NCBI GenBank assembly: GCA_050731755.1
Contig: JBOHPP010000116.1
Location: 1-28,452, forward strand
Source: JBOHPP01 sp050731755
Lineage (GTDB): Bacteria > Methylomirabilota > Methylomirabilia > Rokubacteriales > CSP1-6
Reading direction: 5' to 3'
Length of the DNA: 28,452 nt
Notes under the pieces: generated by a model
The model's input: only the letters and a program-made list of their open reading frames with translations
The model's database searches: none
What the model was told of the DNA's origin: nothing
Translations under genes and position numbers: made by a program
Shown here: positions 22,163-27,954 of the stretch, in pieces
Layout: each line of letters starts with the position of its first letter
Position numbering within the stretch: the first letter of the stretch is position 1

Positions 22163-23152
22163 ATGCTGACCTTACTCTTCCTCCTGGCCGTGTGGGCGCG
22201 AGCTGTGGCCGCTCAGGAAGCGCCGGCGGTCAATGTGGGACTGGCGCGGTTCAGCGTCGACAACCCGGTCGGCGGACCGGCCATCGCCACGGTGGCGTGG
22301 TATCCCACCAAGGCCGCGCCGGCGCCCGGGCTCTTCGGTCCGTATCGCATCGACGTCGTGCTCGACGCCGCCCCCGCGCCCGGCCGGTATCCGCTGATCG
22401 TCCTCTCGCACGGCACCGGCGGGTCCGCGTTCAACCATCACGACACCGCCGCCCATCTCGTCCAGAAGGGCTTCGTCACCGTGACGCTGATGCATCCGGG
22501 CGATAACTTCCAGGACACGAGCGCGTTCGGCACCGACGTGCAGTTGCTGGGCCGGCCGCGCCACGTCGTCGCCGTGCTCGACGCCACGCTGAAGCATGCG
22601 GCGCTGACGCCCATCGTCGATCCCGCGCGCATCGGCATGGTCGGCTTCTCGGCCGGCGCCTACACGGCGCTGGTGCTGGCCGGCGGCCGGCCCGACCTGG
22701 ACAAGGTCGTGGCCTACGCCACGCGGCACCCCGCCGACGCGGCGCGTCTCGGCCGCATCAGTGGCGGGCTGCGCCGTACGCTCCCGGACCAGAAGGTCGC
22801 GCACGACCCCCGGATCAAGGCCGCGGTGCTGTTGGCCCCAGCCCTGGGGTTCGCGTTCGACCAGAGCGATCTGGCCGCGGTCAAGGTGCCGATCCGACTT
22901 TACAAGGCCGAGGCCGACGAGGTGCTGCCCCACGTCGCGAACGCCGACCGCATCCGGCAGTCACTACCGCGTCCGCCCGAATTCGTGGTGCTGCCGGCGG
23001 CCGGGCATTACGTCTTCCTGGCGCCGTGCCCGGAGGCGCTGGCCGCCCACGCCTCGATGATCTGCGCCGATCCGCCCGGCGTCGATCGCCGCGCGCTCCA
23101 CGAGCGGGTCAATAGCGAGATCGTCGAGTTCTTTCGGCGCACGCTCCGATGA
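22163..23152 (+). CDS. Exported alpha/beta hydrolase (dienelactone hydrolase / PAF-acetylhydrolase-like)
   Basis: A 329-residue serine hydrolase with a signal peptide (M-L-T-L-L-F-L-L-A-V-W-A-R-A-V-A-A-Q), so it acts outside the cytoplasm. The mature part begins with the strand P-V-G-G-P-A-I-A-T-V-A-W-Y-P-T common in predicted dienelactone hydrolases. The oxyanion region is L-S-H-G-T-G-G, the nucleophile elbow G-F-S-A-G-A-Y (Ser163), and the likely acid and base are Asp in A-E-A-D-E and His in A-A-G-H-Y. Two late cysteines (A-P-C-P-E-A and M-I-C-A-D) may form a disulfide. The substrate is unknown. The ATG at 22163 directly precedes the signal peptide; no strong ribosome-binding site is seen. 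It is followed after seven bases by the DapF-like gene. Confidence 0.85.
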   Translation: MLTLLFLLAVWARAVAAQEAPAVNVGLARFSVDNPVGGPAIATVAWYPTKAAPAPGLFGPYRIDVVLDAAPAPGRYPLIVLSHGTGGSAFNHHDTAAHLVQKGFVTVTLMHPGDNFQDTSAFGTDVQLLGRPRHVVAVLDATLKHAALTPIVDPARIGMVGFSAGAYTALVLAGGRPDLDKVVAYATRHPADAARLGRISGGLRRTLPDQKVAHDPRIKAAVLLAPALGFAFDQSDLAAVKVPIRLYKAEADEVLPHVANADRIRQSLPRPPEFVVLPAAGHYVFLAPCPEALAAHASMICADPPGVDRRALHERVNSEIVEFFRRTLR

Positions 23153-23159
23153 GGATGCC

Positions 23160-24029
23160 GTGATCCCCTTTGTCAAGGGCCACGGCCTGGGCAACGACTA
23201 CCTGGTCCTCGATCAGCGCGACCTGCCCGGGCCGCTGAGCCCGCGTGCCATTGTCCGAATCTGCGACCGCAACCACGGCGTGGGCTCGGACGGCATCCTG
23301 CTGCTGGTCCCTACGAGCCGCGCCGACTTCGGGCTGCGCATCTTCAATCCCGACGGCAGCGAGGCCGAGAAGTCCGGCAACGGGCTGCGCATTTTCGCCA
23401 AGTATCTGTGGGACCACGGGCACGCGAAGGCCGAGACGTTCACTGTGGACACCAAGGGCGGCGTCGTCGAATGCCGGCTGCACGTGCGCGGCGGCCGGGT
23501 GGGCTTCGTCACCGTGGAAATGGGTCGGGCGATCTTCCGAGCCTCGGAGATCCCGATGGCCGGCCCTGACGGCGACGCGGTGGGGCTCGCGCTGGAGCTG
23601 CCCGACGGCACGCGGCTGACGATCACCGCGGTGTCCGTGGGCAACCCTCACTGCGTGGTGTTCGTCGAGCGTCTCGACGAACGCGAATGCCGGCGGCTCG
23701 GGCCCTTGATCGAGACCCACCGGGCGTTTCCCAACCGCACCAACGTCCAGTTCGCCCACGTGCGCGCGCGGGACAGGCTGGAGATCCTGATCTGGGAACG
23801 GGGCGCCGGCTTCACGCTGGCTTCCGGCTCGTCCTCCTGCGGCGCAGCCTCGGCGGCGGTGCGCAACGGGCTGTGCGACGCGGGACGGGTCGTGGTGCAG
23901 ATGCCGGGCGGAGAACTCGCGGTGCACGTGCGGGCCGACTGGTCGTTGCAGCTGGAGGGGCCGGTGGAGGAGGTCTGCACCGGCACCCTGACCCGCGAGT
24001 TCGTGGAGGCCTACGTCCACTCGGTATGA
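23160..24029 (+). CDS. dapF: Diaminopimelate epimerase-like protein with both catalytic Cys replaced by Ser
   Basis: A 289-residue member of the DapF branch of the PLP-independent racemase fold, with the usual front F-V-K-G-H-G-L-G-N-D, R-I-F-N-P-D-G-S-E, G-N-P-H-C-V and W-E-R-G-A-G motifs. DapF interconverts LL- and meso-diaminopimelate for lysine and peptidoglycan using two cysteines. Here the first motif reads E-K-S-G-N-G-L-R (Ser72) where C-G-N-G is expected, and the second reads T-L-A-S-G-S-S-S-C (Ser222) where A-C-G-T-G is expected. Both acid/base residues are therefore Ser. This may be a divergent functional subgroup, an enzyme of different chemistry, or an inactive copy. The GTG start has GAGGA five bases upstream; the stop overlaps the LOG gene (ATGA). 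The fold assignment is firm but DAP epimerase activity is uncertain. Confidence 0.85.
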   Translation: MIPFVKGHGLGNDYLVLDQRDLPGPLSPRAIVRICDRNHGVGSDGILLLVPTSRADFGLRIFNPDGSEAEKSGNGLRIFAKYLWDHGHAKAETFTVDTKGGVVECRLHVRGGRVGFVTVEMGRAIFRASEIPMAGPDGDAVGLALELPDGTRLTITAVSVGNPHCVVFVERLDERECRRLGPLIETHRAFPNRTNVQFAHVRARDRLEILIWERGAGFTLASGSSSCGAASAAVRNGLCDAGRVVVQMPGGELAVHVRADWSLQLEGPVEEVCTGTLTREFVEAYVHSV

Positions 24030-24610
24030 AGCGCATCTGCGTCTTCGCCGGCTCCAACACCGGCACGCGGCCGGAGTACGCTGAGGCCGCTGGGGAACTC
24101 GCGGTGGAGCTGGCGCGTCGCCGACTCGGGCTCGTCTATGGCGGGGGCTCGGTGGGCCTGATGGGCGTGCTGGCCGACGCCGCGCTCGTTCAGGGCAGCG
24201 AGGTGATCGGCGTAATCCCGCGGGGTCTGGCCACCCGGGAGCTGGCCCACCCGAGGCTGACCGAGTTGCGAGTCGTCGCCAGCATGCACGAGCGCAAGGC
24301 GCTCATGGCCGCGCTGGTGGACGGGTTCATCGCCCTGCCCGGCGGCCTGGGCACCTTCGAGGAGACGCTCGAGGTGCTCACCTGGTCGCAGCTCGGCATC
24401 CATCGCAAGCCGGTCGGTCTGTTGAACGTCGCCGGCTACTTCGACGGCCTCCTGCGCATGCTGGGCCACGCCGCCGGCGAGGGCTTCCTGCGCCGCGAGT
24501 ACCTGGGGCTCATGCTGTTCGCCGACACGCCGGCCGTTCTGCTCGACGCCCTCGCCAGCTGGCAGCCTCCGCCCATCGCTCGGGCCTGGCTCGATCCGAG
24601 CCAAACCTAG
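24026..24610 (+). CDS. LOG-family protein (nucleotide 5'-monophosphate phosphoribohydrolase)
   Basis: A 194-residue Rossmann-fold protein of the LOG/TIGR00730 family, which cleaves the N-glycosidic bond of cytokinin riboside monophosphates or of AMP and similar nucleotides. The motifs are V-Y-G-G-G-S-V-G-L-M-G near residue 38, M-H-E-R-K-A-L-M, and the catalytic P-G-G-L-G-T-F-E-E (105-113). The length matches the short LOG form. It is cytosolic and shares the GTG/ATG-coupled run with the hydrolase and DapF-like genes; its ATG overlaps the DapF-like stop by ATGA. In bacteria without plant contact the role is usually nucleotide salvage or housekeeping. No ribosome-binding site of its own is needed given the overlap. 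Confidence 0.92.
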   Translation: MKRICVFAGSNTGTRPEYAEAAGELAVELARRRLGLVYGGGSVGLMGVLADAALVQGSEVIGVIPRGLATRELAHPRLTELRVVASMHERKALMAALVDGFIALPGGLGTFEETLEVLTWSQLGIHRKPVGLLNVAGYFDGLLRMLGHAAGEGFLRREYLGLMLFADTPAVLLDALASWQPPPIARAWLDPSQT

Positions 24611-24633
24611 TTGCATCACGTGCAGAAGAGACT

Positions 24634-24889
24634 GGAGGTGCCCTCGATGCCGGCCCGGGCTGGACGCGGTGATCGCGCTGTACGAAGAGGGCGGCACCCT
24701 CGTTCAGCACGATGGGAGCGTCGCTCGTGGACACGCCGCCATCGCAACGTACTCGGTCGTCTGGTGGCGATGCGGCCCAAGCTCCGTCTCGACGTCGTCA
24801 AGGTCGTGACGGGCGGTGAGGATCTCGCCGTGGTCTACAACGACTGGCGCATGTCCGCGACAGGAGCTGACGGGAGCGCGCGCGGCTGA
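24634..24889 (+). pseudogene. Broken SnoaL/DUF4440-like (NTF2-fold) gene
   Basis: A good GGAGGTG (24634-24640) precedes an ATG at 24646, but the frame soon breaks down. From 24660 a second frame reads L-D-A-V-I-A-L-Y-E-E-G-G-T-L-V-Q-H-D-G-S-V-A-R-G plus H-A-A-I-A-T-Y, the front half of an NTF2-like SnoaL/SgcJ domain. From about 24755 a third frame continues with M-R-P-K-L-R-L-D-V-V-K-V-V-T-G-G-E-D-L-A-V-V-Y-N-D-W and stops at 24889, short of the usual last strands. At least two frame changes are needed, and sequencing error at both is possible but less likely than decay. The original product would have been a small cytosolic isomerase-like or unknown-function protein. Confidence 0.6.
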
Positions 24890-24910
24890 GGTCCGAGGCG
24901 GACGTTCCGA

Positions 24911-25654
24911 TCACCGCCGCAGGCCGGCTAGCACCGGCATCGCCTTCACCTGAGCCGGGCTCAGCTCCTCCCAGCGGATACCCGCCGGCTTGGGGAACGT
25001 GCGCGGGCAGCGGATGACGCGCTCGGGGGTGGCCACGAGGTCCACGGGCACGTCGTGGGCCGTCATCGGTATCTCATCCTCCAGCACCTGGAGCTCGTGG
25101 ACCGTGGTCAGCACGGGTGTGGCCTCGTCGATGGCGCCCACGGCACGGGCCAGCGCGAACTCGAGATCGCTATAGCCACCGCCCTTGCCCAGGCGCGCGC
25201 CGCGCGCGTTCACGGCGACGGAGCCGGCGACGACGAGGTCGATCCACCCGAGCGCATCCGGTGTGACCGGCTCGCCCAGCGAGGATGCGCCGGCGATCGT
25301 CGCGGCTCGGGCGAGTTCCCCGCCCAGCCGCTTGGGATCGAGGCGGAGGAAGCAGCGCTCGGTGCGCAGGCGGGGCACGGCCATGAAGACGACCTTGCCG
25401 TCCCGCAAGGCCTGCAGCCGCAGCGCGCGCTGGGGCGCATCGGGGTTGCACTTGAGGCGGTGGGCAGCTTTCCACTCGGGAAGCTCGGCGGCTCGGGCGG
25501 CGGCCTGCTCGGCCCCCTTGAAGTTGGGGATCCGGTCGGCGAGCGGCAGCGGAAAGCGGGCGACGCGCCGGCGCTCGAGTAACGTCCACACACGCTCGCG
25601 GAGCGCGTGCTTGCTGGGGGCTCGGCGGGATGGCGTCGGCCGCCGGCGTGTCAT
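24911..25654 (-). CDS. 5-formyltetrahydrofolate cyclo-ligase-like protein
   Basis: A 247-residue member of the 5-formyl-THF cyclo-ligase family, which converts 5-formyl-THF to methenyl-THF with ATP. The signature near the C-terminal half is G-A-R-L-G-K-G-G-G-Y-S-D-L-E, the family's phosphate-binding R-x-G-x-G-x-G-Y-Y/S-D loop. The N-terminal region with R-I-P-N-F-K-G-A-E-Q-A-A and L-K-C-N-P-D-A-P-Q-R-A-L-R resembles the MTHFSD-like and archaeal branch rather than short YgfA enzymes (about 180-200 residues), so the activity on 5-formyl-THF is probable but not certain. The first 18 residues are strongly basic. The ATG at 25654 lies 14 bases from the divergent phosphotransferase start, and no ribosome-binding site is present in that gap. 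Confidence 0.83.
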   Translation of the reverse strand: MTRRRPTPSRRAPSKHALRERVWTLLERRRVARFPLPLADRIPNFKGAEQAAARAAELPEWKAAHRLKCNPDAPQRALRLQALRDGKVVFMAVPRLRTERCFLRLDPKRLGGELARAATIAGASSLGEPVTPDALGWIDLVVAGSVAVNARGARLGKGGGYSDLEFALARAVGAIDEATPVLTTVHELQVLEDEIPMTAHDVPVDLVATPERVIRCPRTFPKPAGIRWEELSPAQVKAMPVLAGLRR

Positions 25655-25668
25655 ATCCTTGCCCCGGT

Positions 25669-26721
25669 ATGTCGGCCCACGCGGGCACGATCGAGGTTCT
25701 GGAGTCCCACCGGTTCGACGTCGCCGCTCTCGAGCGCTACATGGCGAAGCACGTCGAAGGCTTTCGCGGGCCGCTCGCGGTGCGCCAGTTCCAGGGCGGC
25801 CAATCGAACCCGACGTACTACGTCGAGACGGACCGCCGGGCCTACGTGCTGCGCCGCAAGCCGCCCGGCAAGCTCCTGCCCTCGGCCCACGCGGTGGATC
25901 GGGAGTATCGCGTGATCACCGGGCTGGCCGGCACCGGCGTGCCCGTCCCCCGGACCTACGCGCTTTGCCAGGACGCCGACGTCATCGGCACGCCGTTCTA
26001 CATCATGGAGTATGTCAGCGGCCGCGTGCTGACCGATCCCCGGTTGCCGGCCCAGTCCTCGGCCGAGCGAGCGGCGATCTACGACGCGATGGGGGGAGTC
26101 TTGGCCCGCCTGCACACGCTCGACTGGCGGTCCCGGGGGCTGGCCGACTTCGGGAAGCCCGGCAACTACTTCGCCCGGCAGATCCACCGCTGGACGTCGC
26201 AGTACCGCGCTTCGGAGACGGAGCGGATCGAGGCGATGGAACGCCTCATCACCTGGTTGCCCGAGCACATCCCGCCGGGCGACGAGACGACCCTCGTCCA
26301 CGGCGACTACCGGCTGGGCAACATGCTCATCCATCCCACCGAGCCGCGTGTGGGCGCCGTGCTCGACTGGGAGCTGTCCACGCTTGGCCACCCGCTGGGC
26401 GACCTCGCCTATCACTGTCTGCCCTTCCGCCTCCACCCCGAGCAGTTCGAGGGGTTCGGCGGCGAAACGCGGCCCGCGGGCATCCCCCGCGAGGAGGACT
26501 ATCTCGTCGCCTACTGCAAGCGGACGGGGCGCGACGGCATCCCTCAGTGGGACTGGTATCTGGCCTTTGCGATGTTCCGACTGGCCGGCATCGCCCAGGG
26601 CATCATGGGGCGGGTCATCGCCGGCACCGCGAACGATCCCAACGCCCGCGATCGCGGCGCCCGCGCCCGCCCTCTCGCCGAAGCCGCCTGGGCGCTTGTG
26701 GAGGAGAACTTCGGCGGTTGA
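25669..26721 (+). CDS. Phosphotransferase family protein (ACAD10/11-type APH fold)
   Basis: A 350-residue kinase-like protein of the aminoglycoside phosphotransferase fold, in the subgroup fused to acyl-CoA dehydrogenase in animal ACAD10/11, where it phosphorylates 4-hydroxyacyl-CoAs. It has an N-lobe with G-G-Q-S-N-P-T-Y-Y-V and Y-V-L-R-R-K-P-P-G (nucleotide-binding Lys region), the hinge Y-I-M-E-Y-V-S-G-R-V, the catalytic loop H-G-D-Y-R-L-G-N (His211-Asn218) and the metal-binding V-L-D-W-E-L-S-T-L-G. The presence of an acyl-CoA dehydrogenase gene 1.2 kb away on the other strand suits that pathway. The ATG at 25669 is chosen because the domain starts soon after; an upstream in-frame start at 25630 lies inside the divergent gene. 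It has no ribosome-binding site and a -10-like TATCCT nearby. Confidence 0.9.
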   Translation: MSAHAGTIEVLESHRFDVAALERYMAKHVEGFRGPLAVRQFQGGQSNPTYYVETDRRAYVLRRKPPGKLLPSAHAVDREYRVITGLAGTGVPVPRTYALCQDADVIGTPFYIMEYVSGRVLTDPRLPAQSSAERAAIYDAMGGVLARLHTLDWRSRGLADFGKPGNYFARQIHRWTSQYRASETERIEAMERLITWLPEHIPPGDETTLVHGDYRLGNMLIHPTEPRVGAVLDWELSTLGHPLGDLAYHCLPFRLHPEQFEGFGGETRPAGIPREEDYLVAYCKRTGRDGIPQWDWYLAFAMFRLAGIAQGIMGRVIAGTANDPNARDRGARARPLAEAAWALVEENFGG

Positions 26722-26744
26722 CCCGCCGCGCCGTCAGCGCTCGC

Positions 26745-26960
26745 TCATCGGGCGCGCAGGTACGAGGTCGATCGATAGCGGGAGATGGGCAGCGAGCGGT
26801 CGACGACGTTCAACTCCACGAGCCGCTTCGTTCCGTGGGCCACGGCGCTGGCGATCGTCGGGAAGGTCTCTCGTGACTCCTCAACCATCTCGCCCGCATA
26901 GTTGACGATCCGCCACCGCCAGCTCTGCATCGCCGGGGTTGAGAAGGCCGCGACTTGCAT
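26745..26960 (-). CDS. Small conserved-looking protein of unknown function (71 residues)
   Basis: A 71-residue protein with the aromatic, strand-forming front S-W-R-W-R-I-V-N-Y-A-G-E-M-V-E-E-S followed by a helix F-P-T-I-A-S-A-V-A-H-G-T-K-R-L, then a basic, Tyr/Arg-rich tail. The strand-turn-helix looks like a compact alpha/beta domain of the kind found in many small proteins of soil bacteria, but I cannot name a family. The ATG at 26960 has a strong GGAGGG (26968-26973) at ideal spacing, which supports it as real. It starts 12 bases after the RRM gene stop, so the two share a transcript, which hints at a role in the same stress or RNA-related response; that is inference only. Confidence 0.72.
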   Translation of the reverse strand: MQVAAFSTPAMQSWRWRIVNYAGEMVEESRETFPTIASAVAHGTKRLVELNVVDRSLPISRYRSTSYLRAR

Positions 26961-26972
26961 GCGCGCGCCCTC

Positions 26973-27287
26973 CTACCAGCGATTTCCGCCGCGGCCGCCG
27001 CCGCTGCGATACCCGCCACCGCCCCGCCCACCGCTCGAGCCCTCGGGCTTGGCCAGCTCGACCTTCAGCGTCCGGCCGTCGACTTCCTGACCGTTGAACT
27101 TCTTGACGGCCGCGGCGGCCTCCTCGGCCGTCGCCATCTCGACGAAGCCGAACCCCCGGGAGCGCCCGGTGTCGCGGTCCATCACGACCGTGGCCGATTC
27201 GACGCCGCCCGCCTGGGCGAACAGCTCCCGCAGGCGCTCGCTGGACGTGGAAAACGACAGTCCGCCGATGAAGAGCTTGTGCGCCAT
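26973..27287 (-). CDS. Glycine-rich RNA-binding protein with one RRM
   Basis: A 104-residue protein consisting of one RNA recognition motif (residues 3-80) and a Gly/Arg/Ser-rich tail (G-G-R-G-G-G-G-Y-R-S-G-G-G-R-G-G). RNP2 is K-L-F-I-G-G-L and RNP1 is R-S-R-G-F-G-F-V-E-M, with the aromatic residues that stack on RNA. Such proteins resemble cyanobacterial Rbp and bacterial RRM proteins, often cold-induced, acting as RNA chaperones or mRNA-binding factors. The ATG at 27287 is fixed by GGAGGT five bases upstream; the open frame further up lies in the leader. A long untranslated leader of about 130-190 bases is likely, possibly with the extended -10 box near 27410-27420. The 71-residue gene follows closely. 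Confidence 0.93.
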   Translation of the reverse strand: MAHKLFIGGLSFSTSSERLRELFAQAGGVESATVVMDRDTGRSRGFGFVEMATAEEAAAAVKKFNGQEVDGRTLKVELAKPEGSSGGRGGGGYRSGGGRGGNRW

Positions 27288-27406
27288 GACGCACCTCCAG
27301 AGCGATCTTCCGTTGTTGGAGACACTCCCTGGTACGCGGAAGAGGTGCCAGAGCCGTGGTCTGGAGAGGGGGAAGGTCCACGATGAACCGACAACCGGGC
27401 CAGACA

Positions 27407-27420
27407 CAACTACTATGACA
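27407..27420 (-). promoter_or_regulatory. Possible extended -10 promoter for the RRM gene
   Basis: On the minus strand the sequence TGTGTCATAGT (about 27420-27410) has TG spaced one base before a -10-like CATAGT, downstream of the terminator of the GYD gene. Transcription would then start near 27403 and give a leader of about 115 bases before the RRM start at 27287. No -35 box is clear. The region 27288-27480 shows no gene. Confidence 0.35.
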
Positions 27421-27480
27421 CATCCGCGCCCCCGCCGTCGCCTTGTTCTCGACCCGGAGGGGAGAAGGGCGGCGAAGCTC

Positions 27481-27519
27481 AAAAGCGCCACGGGCGTCGA
27501 GTCACCCTCGACGCCCGTG
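27481..27519 (-). terminator. Intrinsic terminator after the GYD-domain gene
   Basis: A perfect 13-base stem, CACGGGCGTCGAG with CTCGACGCCCGTG (27489-27501 and 27507-27519), closes a 5-base loop. On the minus strand it is followed by GCGC and TTTT (27484-27481). It begins nine bases past the GYD stop codon and is the only strong hairpin-plus-T-run in the window. It separates the GYD gene from the RRM transcript. Confidence 0.85.
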
Positions 27520-27527
27520 ACCCGAAC

Positions 27528-27791
27528 CTACTCGAGGCTCACCACGGGAAGGGTCATGATCTCCATCGTCCCACGGGCCCCCAGCTCGACGGAGATCTTG
27601 GCGATCGTCCGGTTGTTCGGAGCTTGGACGACGTTGACGTAGTCATACGGGCCCAGGACGGCATATTGGGCCACGATCGTGCCGCCCATGGCCTCGACTT
27701 CTTTGTTGACCTCCTGCGTGCGCTTGGGATTCTGCTTGAGCGTCTTCCGCCCTTCGTCACTGAGCTTGGTCAGCATGATGTAGGTTTCCAT
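27528..27791 (-). CDS. GYD-domain protein
   Basis: An 87-residue ferredoxin-like-fold protein of the GYD family, named for the motif seen here as V-L-G-P-Y-D-Y-V (the Gly-Tyr-Asp turn varied to Gly-Pro-Tyr-Asp). It starts with E-T-Y-I-M-L-T-K-L-S-D-E-G-R-K-T-L, typical of the family. The middle helix contains N-K-E-V-E-A-M-G-G. These small proteins form dimeric alpha/beta barrels and have no proven function. The ATG at 27791 has GGAGGA about five bases upstream. It is a single-gene unit: an intrinsic terminator follows directly, and the 163-base region upstream to the acyl-CoA dehydrogenase stop holds the third repeat copy, so its promoter must lie at about 27803-27900; no clear box was found. 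Confidence 0.9.
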   Translation of the reverse strand: METYIMLTKLSDEGRKTLKQNPKRTQEVNKEVEAMGGTIVAQYAVLGPYDYVNVVQAPNNRTIAKISVELGARGTMEIMTLPVVSLE

Positions 27792-27904
27792 GATCTTCCT
27801 CCGGGCAGACCGGTCAGGACGGTAGCGAGACTCTGCGCGGGCGGGTATGGGTTGTCAAGTCGCCCCGTTTGAGCGCCGGCTTTGCCGCGGCAACGGTCGT
27901 CGCC

Positions 27905-27952
27905 CCCCGCGCGAAGGGGAGGTTTGGAGGGGGTGGCCGCTGCCCCCTCCAA
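27905..27952 (-). repeat. Dispersed palindromic repeat, copy C (after acyl-CoA dehydrogenase)
   Basis: On the minus strand, TTGGAGGGGGC AGCGGCC with the closing arm ACCCCCTCCAA (27952-27924) is followed by ACCTCCCC, then TTCGCGCGGGG (to about 27905). The stem has one change (G to A at the start of the right arm) relative to copy B. It begins two bases past the acyl-CoA dehydrogenase stop and in that gene's orientation. The preceding degenerate hairpin of copies A and B is missing here. Confidence 0.85.
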
Positions 27953-27954
27953 GT

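Noticed and set aside
24611..24889. Intact 92-residue protein starting with TTG at 24611
   Set aside because: The frame is open, but only its second half has domain character; the matching first half lies in a different frame, so it is better explained as a broken gene.
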